A DNA stretch of 64,000 nucleotides from the NCBI RefSeq assembly GCF_900452385.1, contig NZ_UGOA01000001.1, positions 1,497,501-1,561,500 of the forward strand. Direction: 5' to 3'. The stretch comes from Legionella donaldsonii. Its GTDB lineage: Bacteria > Pseudomonadota > Gammaproteobacteria > Legionellales > Legionellaceae. The notes beneath the pieces were generated by a model. It was not told the origin of the DNA, made no database searches, and was given only the letters and a program-made list of their open reading frames with translations. The translations under genes and the position numbers were made by a program. Each line of letters opens with the position of its first letter. The first letter of the stretch is position 1. Positions 17,399 through 25,915 of the stretch are shown in pieces.

Positions 17399-17661
17399 TT
17401 CACTCCTTCCTTCCTGTGGTATTTATTAAGTTCAAAATGAGCTTATTTTAGTTTTTAACTATAGTACATGGCTTCTAGTGCGTTTTACCTCATTTAAAAA
17501 ATAGCAGAAATAAGCGGGAATCTCTTACAACAGCCTCTTATCAAACCGCTAACATTCAAATAGTTATGCTTGAGTATATTAATTGATCATTGAGTGTATT
17601 TATTTGCCAATTTGCCTCTCTGTGAATCTATAATTAAAGAAAGCGCAGAGAAACGGTTGTA

Positions 17662-20316
17662 ATGATGAAAGATGTTTATGCAGAGCAAACATACCATTTA
17701 GAGAAAGGTCCAAGAAACAAAAGTGAAGCTACTTACGATCTTGAAAAAATAGCATTAGCATTTTTAAACGAATCAGATCATATGATTACAGTCTTTTATA
17801 ATGGACGGCAAGAACTGGAAGTTCAAATTGATGATCATACTTATAATCTTACAAAAATCCTAGAGCATGCTGATTTCGAACACTTGGAATTTGCCGATAA
17901 TGCTCTTGATGGTTATGTTACCTTTCTTAGAAAAAAGACGAATAGGTATAGACCTCATTTGGATGAGGATCGTGAAGATGATTTGGATCAGCTGATGCAG
18001 TCGGCCGAGCCTACAAAGACAGTCGAGTTTATAGAGAACCCTACAGAGAAAATGACTGAAGAGGCTACAGAGGATCTTATCGAAGAACTCATAGATGATA
18101 TGACGGAGGATCTGACTGAACTGACATACGTGGAGCTTGCGGACCTGGAGCTTGATGAGGTGGGGGTTGCAGAGAAAGAAAGCGGGCAAAAAAAAGATGG
18201 TTTTCCTACTCGGAAAGATTTCCAAACTCGCGATCCCGAAGGTATTTATGACGATTTATCTTATGCTGAAAAATTGGCCGTTAATATTTATACAACCCCT
18301 GCCTATCACCTTATCAATGCATTCTTGAGAACTCGTGGAAAAAGTGAAAATCTAAGAAAATTACCGCTACGGGAATTGGCTCAACAAGTGCAAGAAACTA
18401 TTTTAGTCTGTTGTATTGCAGCTCAAGGGCTTAATAAAATTGATCTACAATCTCCCGAAGGCGGTGATGAATCAGTAAAGTTGGAGAAGTTAAATCGCTT
18501 TGAAAAAAAGAGTGATATGGAGGCTGTATTCCAAGAACGAGTTAACGCTGTTAAAAAGAAAAGAAAAGAAAAAAAACAAGAAGCCTTTATCAGCTCTTCA
18601 TTGAAAGATGATATTAATTTCAGCCGATATGATACTTACGTTACTATTTATCAGCCCTTTGGAAAAAATCCCCTGGGGAAAAGAGTCGAGTTACTGGCTG
18701 ATCTAAAAAAAGAAAGAGAGGTTCTTTTCACCCCTGGAACACAATTAAAATTTTATGAATACCGTAACAAGGAAAAACATCACTATTTCGCTGCTATTCC
18801 AGTTCGCTCTCTTGATACAGCCGCTGAGTCACTTCGGTATTCGGCAAAAAATATTGCTATACGTGATGAGCTTATAAAATTGCATGAAGAGCTTGCTCAA
18901 GCCCTCGATACTTATCAACGGGAAAGAAAACCGGCGAAAACAGGCTTTTTTTCAAAAATACATTTTATTTCCAGTAAGAAAATTTTGCAAAAAATTGATG
19001 GGCTAATTGATTTTTTAGCAGTGAGTAACCCACTCGATCAAGCAAGTTATTTGAAAAAATTACAGGAAGTAAAAAAATTAATAAGTGAAGAGCTGATAAA
19101 AGTCAGCAAAATTAATCCTTCTGAATCGAATAAACACATACAGACTGTTGTGCTCGCCATGAGGGATGTCAATCAACAGGTAGAAGAGCAAATTCAATGG
19201 GCAAATAAACGCTTCAGTGAACGCGTGGAGCCAGCGAGGCTTTTAGCTGATATGAAAAAACTCGATAAGAAAGTTCGTGCTCGAATTGAAGAGACAACGG
19301 ATGCTGTGGCGAATATACAAAAAATAAAAACTATCTGTGCCGATAGATACAGCGATAAAGTCTATTATGGTAATGCGGCATTAAATAGAAAAATTCTCCT
19401 GGATAAGGAGATAGCCGATTTATTAACACCAGAAACCATGGCTTTGATATTTGATGAGCATCAACAATTAAAAAAACAAGGTAAATTAAGCCCTGAGGAT
19501 AGTATAGCAATCAGAAGAGATGAAAAAGAGAACGATACCTATATTAGTTTAGCGGATGCGCTATTGTTTGGATTTAAAGATGGACTTCATGTTATTGAGC
19601 ATCTTCCTAATAACGAGAAAAGATATGGCCCCAAAGAATACGATGAACAAAAAAAATCGTTTAGAGAAAATACCAGGAGAATTATCGAAAACCTTCTTAA
19701 CGCGAGTAGGTTGTTTGGTTTAAATCCCAATGCAACGAAATATCAGCATCAGGAAAATGACAGTTCTTTTCTACCACTTGGCAGACGATTTGCTCAGATT
19801 GAAATGGTAATCGGGCTCATAAAACGCGATAGCAAGGGTGATGATCTGGTTTTTGTTCCAGGCTTTGAAGCGGCGCATATCAGATCCCAATGTGTTCGGG
19901 GATTCCGTAATATTTGTCAGATAAAAGAAGACGCGCCAAATAGTTATGTGGTTGTTGAAAAAGGCATAACGAGCTTAAATGATTTGGTGAGTAAATTTAT
20001 TTCTGATCCGGGATTACTTTTCGATAGTTCTATATCCCATCTTCTTTATGATAGGGTTCACTTTGAGGCTTGTTTGGAGCAGGACACGATACTTCGTATA
20101 GGGAAAAACGAGTACAGATTGGCTGATTTTTTTCGTGAAGTTATTAAACTTTGTGCGAGTTCACCAGATTATTATGCTGCTCAAGAACAGTTTGATTTGC
20201 GTATGCACTTGGTTGAAGCTCATCTACAAGACAAATTTCCTAAACAATGGAAACAAGGAGCCGGCTTAATCAATCAACCACCGAAGGATGATGTACCGAA
20301 TCTGCTCACAATGTAG
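17662..20316 (+). CDS. Mono-ADP-ribosyltransferase-like protein, candidate Dot/Icm effector
   Basis: An 884-residue protein. Residues 200-223 (SYAEKLAVNIYTTPAYHLINAFLR in full) match the Yt-x-x-aY-x-x-IN-x-x-LR opening of arginine-type ADP-ribosyltransferases. The three catalytic elements follow in order: a candidate Arg279 in KLNRFEK, the STS-like strand AFISSSLKDDINF (Ser311-313), and E-x-E in KKEREVLFTPGTQLKFYE (Glu351, Glu353), where EVLFxPGTxF is typical. These enzymes move ADP-ribose from NAD onto a target. N-terminal to the domain is an acidic Thr/Glu/Asp repeat block (about 127-172); residues 400-884 are helical, partly coiled-coil-like, and unrecognised. TATAAT at 17629-17634 is a likely promoter element. 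The ATG at 17665 is an equal start. Confidence 0.7.
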   Translation: MMKDVYAEQTYHLEKGPRNKSEATYDLEKIALAFLNESDHMITVFYNGRQELEVQIDDHTYNLTKILEHADFEHLEFADNALDGYVTFLRKKTNRYRPHLDEDREDDLDQLMQSAEPTKTVEFIENPTEKMTEEATEDLIEELIDDMTEDLTELTYVELADLELDEVGVAEKESGQKKDGFPTRKDFQTRDPEGIYDDLSYAEKLAVNIYTTPAYHLINAFLRTRGKSENLRKLPLRELAQQVQETILVCCIAAQGLNKIDLQSPEGGDESVKLEKLNRFEKKSDMEAVFQERVNAVKKKRKEKKQEAFISSSLKDDINFSRYDTYVTIYQPFGKNPLGKRVELLADLKKEREVLFTPGTQLKFYEYRNKEKHHYFAAIPVRSLDTAAESLRYSAKNIAIRDELIKLHEELAQALDTYQRERKPAKTGFFSKIHFISSKKILQKIDGLIDFLAVSNPLDQASYLKKLQEVKKLISEELIKVSKINPSESNKHIQTVVLAMRDVNQQVEEQIQWANKRFSERVEPARLLADMKKLDKKVRARIEETTDAVANIQKIKTICADRYSDKVYYGNAALNRKILLDKEIADLLTPETMALIFDEHQQLKKQGKLSPEDSIAIRRDEKENDTYISLADALLFGFKDGLHVIEHLPNNEKRYGPKEYDEQKKSFRENTRRIIENLLNASRLFGLNPNATKYQHQENDSSFLPLGRRFAQIEMVIGLIKRDSKGDDLVFVPGFEAAHIRSQCVRGFRNICQIKEDAPNSYVVVEKGITSLNDLVSKFISDPGLLFDSSISHLLYDRVHFEACLEQDTILRIGKNEYRLADFFREVIKLCASSPDYYAAQEQFDLRMHLVEAHLQDKFPKQWKQGAGLINQPPKDDVPNLLTM

Positions 20317-20328
20317 ATTAAAATCAAG

Positions 20329-20351
20329 TCATTACTCCGAATAAGTAATGA
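20329..20351 (+). terminator. Terminator after the ADP-ribosyltransferase-like gene
   Basis: TCATTACT (20329-20336) and AGTAATGA (20344-20351) pair perfectly across a 7-base loop, 12 bases past the stop codon, and are followed by TTTT. The T-tract is short, so efficiency is uncertain. Confidence 0.6.
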
Positions 20352-20436
20352 TTTTGTAGGTCGTGCTTATAGTCATTGACGAGGGGGCGCTTTCGAGTTT
20401 ATAACTAAGTTAAATAGTAGGGATGATTTAAACTTT

Positions 20437-21399
20437 ATGAAAGCCGCGATTATTGAAAAATATGGTGATTTTAATCAATTAACCATCAAAGACCTACCTG
20501 ATCCTGTTGTTCATAAGAATGAGGTTTTAGTCCGCGTTCAAGCCTGTAGTGTCAACCCTATTGATTGGAAAATTCGTTCTGGTGCCTTGCGTTATGTTTA
20601 TCCAATTAAGTTACCGGCAATTTTAGGCTTTGATTTTTCTGGGGTCGTAGAAGGTGTCGGTGCGGGTGTTAAGACTTTTCAAATTGGGGATGAAGTTTAT
20701 AGCTGTTCCATTAAGAAAGAAGGGCAGGCCTATGCTCAATTAATTGCTGTGAGCGAAGCAAGCCTGTCTTTGAAGCCAAAGAATATAGATTTTAAACAAG
20801 CGGCGAGTATTCCCTTAGCTGCAATGACTGCGTTACAGGCCTTGAGAGATAAAGGTGCTGTTAAAGCTAATTATCGGGTATTAATTTTAGGGGCTTCTGG
20901 TGGTGTTGGCATGTTTGCAGTGCAAATAGCCAAATTGCTGGGAGCTCAAGTTACTGCGGTTTGTAGCACTGCGAATGTGGCTTTTGTGCAATTATGGGGA
21001 GCTGATAAAGTCATTGATTATAAAGAGAGCCCTCCTTTTGTCAGCGATGAAAAATACGATGTGATTTTTGATTGCGTAGCAGCTTATAGTTATTCTCAGT
21101 CTAAGAAATGTTTAACCAAGCATGGTATTTATATTGCTACCTTGCCCAGTCCTTCATTGATTTTTAATAGTTTGATCAGCAAATTTACCCGGACAAAAGC
21201 AAAGATTATTTTACTGCGAAAAAATAAAAAAGACTTAGACAGTCTTACGCAATTTATCGAAGAGAATAAATTAAAAACCCATATAGACAGTGAGTTTAAT
21301 TTGCAAGATGTTGGTTTGGCTCATCAACGCAGTGAAAGTCAACGGGCTGTGGGAAAGATAATCATTAATGTAAGTAATGATCCTGAGACGGTATCATAA
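20437..21399 (+). CDS. NADPH:quinone oxidoreductase-like zinc-independent MDR protein
   Basis: A 320-residue medium-chain dehydrogenase/reductase. It opens MKAAIIEKYGD and contains SVNPIDWKIRSG, LGFDFSGVVEGVG and the NADPH-binding AxGxxG-type motif LILGASGGVGMFAVQIAK near residue 150. The zinc-ligand set of alcohol dehydrogenases is absent, as in QOR/zeta-crystallin relatives. It probably reduces quinones or enones in the cytoplasm. It stands alone, convergent with the hydrolase/phosphoribosyltransferase pair. Confidence 0.88.
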   Translation: MKAAIIEKYGDFNQLTIKDLPDPVVHKNEVLVRVQACSVNPIDWKIRSGALRYVYPIKLPAILGFDFSGVVEGVGAGVKTFQIGDEVYSCSIKKEGQAYAQLIAVSEASLSLKPKNIDFKQAASIPLAAMTALQALRDKGAVKANYRVLILGASGGVGMFAVQIAKLLGAQVTAVCSTANVAFVQLWGADKVIDYKESPPFVSDEKYDVIFDCVAAYSYSQSKKCLTKHGIYIATLPSPSLIFNSLISKFTRTKAKIILLRKNKKDLDSLTQFIEENKLKTHIDSEFNLQDVGLAHQRSESQRAVGKIIINVSNDPETVS

Positions 21400-21431
21400 A
21401 AATGAAATTGAATTTATGAATTTATTGTCGC

Positions 21432-22097
21432 TCAAGCAACCAAATACTTAATAAACCAGGCTTTAGCTAATTGGGCTACTTCAGCGAGTGTACCTGGCTC
21501 TTCGAATAGATGAGTAGCCCCGGGAATTAATTGCAATTTTTTTAGGCAGTTCATTTTGGACATAGCACGCTGATTCAGATCAATAACAATTTCATCATTA
21601 CTACCTACAATGAGTAATGTAGGTGCTTTGATAAGACTTAATGCTTCTTTAGCCAAATCGGGTCTTCCACCACGTGAGACAACGGCTTTTATATTGCCTG
21701 GTGCGCTTGCGGCAGCAACAATAGCTGCGCCCCCTCCTGTACTGGCTCCAAAATAACCAATAGACAGGTGATAAACAGAAAGATTTTTTAAACACCAATT
21801 GGTTGCGTCAACCAAGCGCTCGGCCAAGAGAAGGATATCAAAGCGAAACTCCCTAGTTGCTACATCAATCGCATCTTCATCAGGAGTTAGCAAATTAAAT
21901 AACAAGGTAGCAATCTTGCCCTTATGTAAAACATCTGCAACATATAAGTTACGCACACTATGCAGATTAGACCCGCTACCATGAGCAAATAACACAAGAC
22001 CTTCGGCCTCCTTAGGTATATATAAAAGACCCTCAAGATAAATTTCCGCACTGGGAATAATTACAGGATGTTCCATATCTACCATGAAGTCACTCAT
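21432..22097 (-). CDS. Dienelactone hydrolase-like alpha/beta hydrolase
   Basis: A protein of about 221 residues with the motif VLFAHGSGSNLHSVRN and the nucleophile segment SIGYFGASTGGGAAIVAAA; the DLH-like catalytic His is in GATHLFEEPG near the end. The ATG at 22097 has AGGAG 6 bases upstream, inside the 3' end of the phosphoribosyltransferase gene, giving an 8-base overlap. The pair phosphoribosyltransferase plus this hydrolase is a common bacterial gene arrangement, and fused versions are known, but its biochemical role is unclear. Confidence 0.85.
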   Translation of the reverse strand: MSDFMVDMEHPVIIPSAEIYLEGLLYIPKEAEGLVLFAHGSGSNLHSVRNLYVADVLHKGKIATLLFNLLTPDEDAIDVATREFRFDILLLAERLVDATNWCLKNLSVYHLSIGYFGASTGGGAAIVAAASAPGNIKAVVSRGGRPDLAKEALSLIKAPTLLIVGSNDEIVIDLNQRAMSKMNCLKKLQLIPGATHLFEEPGTLAEVAQLAKAWFIKYLVA

Positions 22098-22776
22098 GAT
22101 GGACTCCTGTTGCAATAGAAGGGGTATGCTCCTCGTTTTTTTTGCTTGCTTTTAATAAATCAGATACTTCGCTATCTGTGGTTTGTGAAAAATCGTCATA
22201 CCATAAGCCAACAGCATAAAAATTGAGTGGTTTCATGGAACAGATAATTTTATCAACTAGAGCGCTCATTTCGTTATAAGTACTCAGAGCTATTACCGGC
22301 ACTGCCAAGATAATACTTGCAGGTTTATGTTGAAGGATTGCTTTAATTGCCGCTCGCATGGTTGCTCCTGTGGCAATACCATCATCAACAAGAATAACTG
22401 TTTTCCCTTCCAGCTTCGGAAGAGGTCTATTATCACGGTAGCTTATTTCACGACGTTTTAACTCGCCTTGTTCAGTTTGTAAAATAAGCTCAATAGCTGA
22501 TGGAGATATATGGAGATCATCGATAATCTCCTCATTAAAAATGGTTGTTCCTCCTGTTGCAATGGCCCCCATAGCCAATTCTTCATGCCCGGGTACACCC
22601 AGTTTACGTACAATAAAAACATCAAGGGGAAGTGCTAAGGCTTTTGCAATTTCATAACCAACGGGAACTCCTCCACGGGGTAAGGCTAAGACAATCACAT
22701 CCGGTTTATTGGCATAATCTTTCAGCTGGGTTGCTATAACTTTCCCCGCCTCGTATCGATCACTAAATTTATCCAT
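22090..22776 (-). CDS. Phosphoribosyltransferase
   Basis: A 228-residue type I PRTase. The PRPP loop is VILVDDGIATGATMRAAI near residues 125-142. The N-terminal LPRGGVPVGYEIA and VRKLGVPGHEELAMGAIA are characteristic of a subgroup whose substrate is not established. It overlaps the hydrolase gene by 8 bases, which implies translational coupling. The 65-residue protein gene lies 34 bases upstream on the same strand and may be transcribed with it. Confidence 0.85.
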   Translation of the reverse strand: MDKFSDRYEAGKVIATQLKDYANKPDVIVLALPRGGVPVGYEIAKALALPLDVFIVRKLGVPGHEELAMGAIATGGTTIFNEEIIDDLHISPSAIELILQTEQGELKRREISYRDNRPLPKLEGKTVILVDDGIATGATMRAAIKAILQHKPASIILAVPVIALSTYNEMSALVDKIICSMKPLNFYAVGLWYDDFSQTTDSEVSDLLKASKKNEEHTPSIATGVHHE

Positions 22777-22810
22777 AGTGAATTACTCCATTTTCCAAGC
22801 ACTATTCTTA

Positions 22811-23008
22811 TTAAGTGTCTAGGGGGCTGTATTGGATATTTTTGATGATTCTATGTAGTTTGTTATCAATTATTTCACCATTGATATCGCTGAAATTTTC
22901 TCGTGCTTGGTTGCGCATCCAAATAACTAATTTTTCAATATTATCTCCATGGTTTTTAACTGTTTTTCCATCCTCGAAATAGATTTTTGCCGTATATTTG
23001 TGCTTCAT
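22811..23008 (-). CDS. Small hypothetical protein
   Basis: A 65-residue basic protein, MKHKYTAKIYFEDGKTVKNH at the start, with a likely beta-alpha-beta pattern. No family is recognised and there is no clear ribosome-binding site. Its position just before the phosphoribosyltransferase gene and balanced codon use give moderate support for a real gene. Confidence 0.5.
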   Translation of the reverse strand: MKHKYTAKIYFEDGKTVKNHGDNIEKLVIWMRNQARENFSDINGEIIDNKLHRIIKNIQYSPLDT

Positions 23009-23127
23009 TTTTTGGCTTTTAATGTAAATCTTATGCTTTAATTTTAGCAGATGTAAAATTATCTGTTATTACTATTACAAAATAATCGATTTTAGAGATA
23101 AAGATGAAAATTTATATAGGATTTTTT

Positions 23128-23610
23128 ATGAGAGTTAATCAATTTAAAAAAGAATATGTCACTCTTCTAGTATCGTTGGCTATGTTGTGCTCTCAAGTTG
23201 CTTTCGGCGCAATAAGCGAAGATAGAGTGTTTTTTAAAAAATTATTTACCAATTGGACTACTGCGTTTAATAACCGTGAATTGGCTAAATCTTGTAATTT
23301 ATTTTCTGTTCACATTGTTGCAGATTATCGAGGGATAAGTAGGAAAAATTATACAAATATATGTAATGGTTTTAAAAAAATTTTTGCTGATGACATACGC
23401 AAATATCATTACAGTTTTAAATTGCATGAAATTTATCGGTCTGAATTTCTGGCAGCAGTACGAATTACCTGGTATTTAGAAATAGCCAATAAAAATGGTG
23501 GTGTAATTCACGTTCAGGATGAAGGTCTGGATATTTTAGAAAAAAACAGCAAAGGTGAATGGAAAATTATTAATTATCTAAGTTATCCAACTGGAAATTC
23601 AGAGGAATAA
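23128..23610 (+). CDS. Secreted NTF2/SnoaL-like protein
   Basis: A protein of about 160 residues with a signal peptide (MRVNQFKKEYVTLLVSLAML, cut near AFG). The mature part reads as an NTF2-like cone: helix DRVFFKKLFTNWTTAFNN, then strands ending in DEGLDILEKNSKGEWKIINY, which is the standard C-terminal SnoaL/DUF4440 pattern. No catalytic residues can be assigned. I chose the ATG at 23128 because AGGA lies 6 bases before it; the ATG at 23104 would give a longer leader. Confidence 0.65.
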   Translation: MRVNQFKKEYVTLLVSLAMLCSQVAFGAISEDRVFFKKLFTNWTTAFNNRELAKSCNLFSVHIVADYRGISRKNYTNICNGFKKIFADDIRKYHYSFKLHEIYRSEFLAAVRITWYLEIANKNGGVIHVQDEGLDILEKNSKGEWKIINYLSYPTGNSEE

Positions 23611-23761
23611 AGTTATTAAAAAAAGAACGGGATTGGCAATACGTAGTTTTTATCAGACTTTCTCCAAGCTTTCTTGTTGAAGAAATAAAAAATCGTTTAA
23701 TCAGGTATATACTTAATTTTAGGTTGCTTCTAACACGCTTTTGGCTAGATGGGAGAGTGCA

Positions 23762-25021
23762 ATGATTAATCCATTTGAATATCAGCCCAAAGGGGATAAA
23801 AAAAACACAGATTATTTTAACGAGTATCGCATGAAAATATATGAGCGGCGACAAGGTGTTGGCTTGAAGGATCTTTATGGGGATATTTGTGGAATCGTGG
23901 TGCAGGTACAAACAGGTGACGCTATTAGCTATCTAAATGAACTATATATCATGACACCATATCGTTATGCTGTCAGTTATATTAGTGCAACACACAAAAT
24001 TTATTTTCTTGTTAACACCCCAAATAGTCCTATTTTTATTGTACTGGAGCCCTTAGATCCAAATTTCAAAGATGATATCACTCGTATTAATAAAATGTAT
24101 CCCAATGGAAGAGAAAAGTTCAATGCTCGTTATGTCGGAGAAATATTCAAAACAAAAGACAAAGACGAGACTCGTAAGATTTTAAGATCTCAGGATTTCC
24201 ATTTTCATGATGCTGATATGACTGAGAATAAATTTTATTGTAATGAACATTTTTATTTTACTCGTTTATCAGATTATTGCTTCAATAGTACAGGTTATAC
24301 CGACAGTGATATTTTTGATTTTGATAGCCTGAATTTGGGGCAGCGATTTTATTTAACCAAGCAGGAAAAGAAACTTTTAGATAAAGCAGAACAATTCAGT
24401 ATTGATAAAGGCATTAAACCTTTGCTTAAAGGGATTGATCATATGGCAACACGAATTTTAGCTGGCGAGCGGGAGGATTCAATTTTAGAGTTTCTTTGCT
24501 TGTCTAATTACTATTTCTGGGGTGCTTACAACATTAGTGATATGAATTCATCAACGAATGTGAATCGTGTCTCTCATGGCCAGGATATTAAATCGCCTGC
24601 CAAGGTGTTTACTGCCAACAATACCCCTTTTATGGTGAATTCTTTTGAAGGCCTCCCCATGCCTACTGAGAATTTTGTCAGAAACTATGGGCGCCGCATG
24701 CATCATATTGCTATCGAGGTAACAGATGGCGATCACAGTACTGGTAAAAAGAATATCGATTATGTCATTGAGACCTTGCGGGACGAGGCCAATATTGAGT
24801 TTTTAGCTAAGATTTTTGGAGCATGTAAAGAAGAGCCTGATTTAAAACAAATATTTTCTAAGCACTCCAAATATTCAATCTTGATTACTGAATATGTTGA
24901 GCGTTGTCATGGTTTTGATGGCTTTTTTACTAAAGAAAATGTGGCTGCTTTGACAGAAGCCGCAAGTTTGGATGAAACAGTGAAAACACATAATAGAAAA
25001 CATGGATTAATCGGTGATTAA
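23762..25021 (+). CDS. Divergent HPPD-like vicinal-oxygen-chelate dioxygenase
   Basis: A 419-residue protein. Its second half has the facial-triad pattern of 4-hydroxyphenylpyruvate dioxygenase: His227 in GIDHMATRI, His314/315 in MHHIAIEVTDGD and Glu377 in ILITEYVERCHGFDGFFTKEN, whose tail resembles the GFGxGNFxxL end of HPPD. The first half lacks clear HPPD similarity. HPPD is active in tyrosine catabolism and pigment formation; Legionella Lly is the known member and is shorter. This protein is probably a paralogue with another substrate. GGGAG lies about 7 bases before the ATG; the TTG at 23741 is less likely. The metallophosphoesterase gene follows at 30 bases. Confidence 0.6.
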   Translation: MINPFEYQPKGDKKNTDYFNEYRMKIYERRQGVGLKDLYGDICGIVVQVQTGDAISYLNELYIMTPYRYAVSYISATHKIYFLVNTPNSPIFIVLEPLDPNFKDDITRINKMYPNGREKFNARYVGEIFKTKDKDETRKILRSQDFHFHDADMTENKFYCNEHFYFTRLSDYCFNSTGYTDSDIFDFDSLNLGQRFYLTKQEKKLLDKAEQFSIDKGIKPLLKGIDHMATRILAGEREDSILEFLCLSNYYFWGAYNISDMNSSTNVNRVSHGQDIKSPAKVFTANNTPFMVNSFEGLPMPTENFVRNYGRRMHHIAIEVTDGDHSTGKKNIDYVIETLRDEANIEFLAKIFGACKEEPDLKQIFSKHSKYSILITEYVERCHGFDGFFTKENVAALTEAASLDETVKTHNRKHGLIGD

Positions 25022-25051
25022 TCAGGGTAAAGTTGTTGTATGAGAGGCGTT

Positions 25052-25858
25052 ATGAACATTGCCTGGCTTACAGACATTCATTTAAATTTTTTAGATAGTA
25101 AGGCTCGTCATCTATTCTATAAAGCGCTAATTCATAGTCGTGCTGATCGAATTATTATTAGTGGTGATATTGCTGAAGCACCGACTGTTGGTATTTTTTT
25201 GCTAGAGATGTGTGAGGCGTATGCCAAACCCATTTATTTTGTCCTTGGAAATCACGATTATTATCACGGGCGTGTTGATAACGTTCGAGAACAAATCCAA
25301 CAATTGACACATCAGGAACCATTGCTGGTTTGGTTGGCAACGGCTGGGCCAATTTTACTGGAAAAAAACATTTATCTGTTGGGACAAGATGGGTGGGCGG
25401 ATGGACGATTTGGCGATTATTACAACAGCTCAATCATAATGAATGACAGCAGAATGATTGAGGATTTATTTCGGAAAAACTGCCTGGGTAAAACTGAACT
25501 TTTAGAAAAAATGCAAGAATTGGCTGATAATGACGCGCAGCAATTAAAGGAAAATCTTAGAGCGGCAATTACCGAGCATGCTGAGCGTATGATTGTTGTA
25601 ACTCATGTGCCTCCTTTTCAAGAAAACACCTTGCTTGGTGAAAAAAGAAATACTATTGATTTCCTGCCTTTTTATACATCAAAAGCAACTGGTGAGGTAT
25701 TAATCGCAATGGCCGAGGAATACCCTCAGCTTGATTTTTTGGTATTGTGTGGACATATCCATAGTGAAACTAACTATCAACCTCGCCACAATCTAATGGT
25801 TAAAACAGGCCAGGCAGAATATTATAATCCGGCGATTCAAACCATTTTGACATTGTAA
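25052..25858 (+). CDS. Calcineurin-like metallophosphoesterase
   Basis: A protein of about 268 residues with the full metal-binding series: LTDIHL (Asp8, His10), IISGDIAE, VLGNHDYYHG, VVTHVPPF and CGHIHSE. It should be a two-metal phosphoesterase in the cytoplasm. The substrate is unknown. AGAGG lies 5 bases before the ATG at 25052. It follows the HPPD-like gene on the same strand, which suggests one operon, and ends before a strong hairpin. Confidence 0.85.
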   Translation: MNIAWLTDIHLNFLDSKARHLFYKALIHSRADRIIISGDIAEAPTVGIFLLEMCEAYAKPIYFVLGNHDYYHGRVDNVREQIQQLTHQEPLLVWLATAGPILLEKNIYLLGQDGWADGRFGDYYNSSIIMNDSRMIEDLFRKNCLGKTELLEKMQELADNDAQQLKENLRAAITEHAERMIVVTHVPPFQENTLLGEKRNTIDFLPFYTSKATGEVLIAMAEEYPQLDFLVLCGHIHSETNYQPRHNLMVKTGQAEYYNPAIQTILTL

Positions 25859-25871
25859 TCAAGTAGAAGGG

Positions 25872-25897
25872 GCTCCGCGCTTTAGAGTGCGCAGAGC
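25872..25897. terminator. Hairpin between convergent genes
   Basis: GCTC-C-GCGC (25872-25880) pairs with GCGC-A-GAGC (25889-25897) with one mismatch around an 8-base loop. It lies between the convergent phosphoesterase and transporter genes. T-tracts are weak on both sides. Confidence 0.55.
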
Positions 25898-25915
25898 TTA
25901 TGAGGGAATTACTAT

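Noticed and set aside
18040-18170. Acidic Glu/Asp/Thr repeat in the ADP-ribosyltransferase-like gene as a separate repeat element
   Set aside because: The repeat is visible at protein level but imperfect in DNA, so it is described within the gene only.
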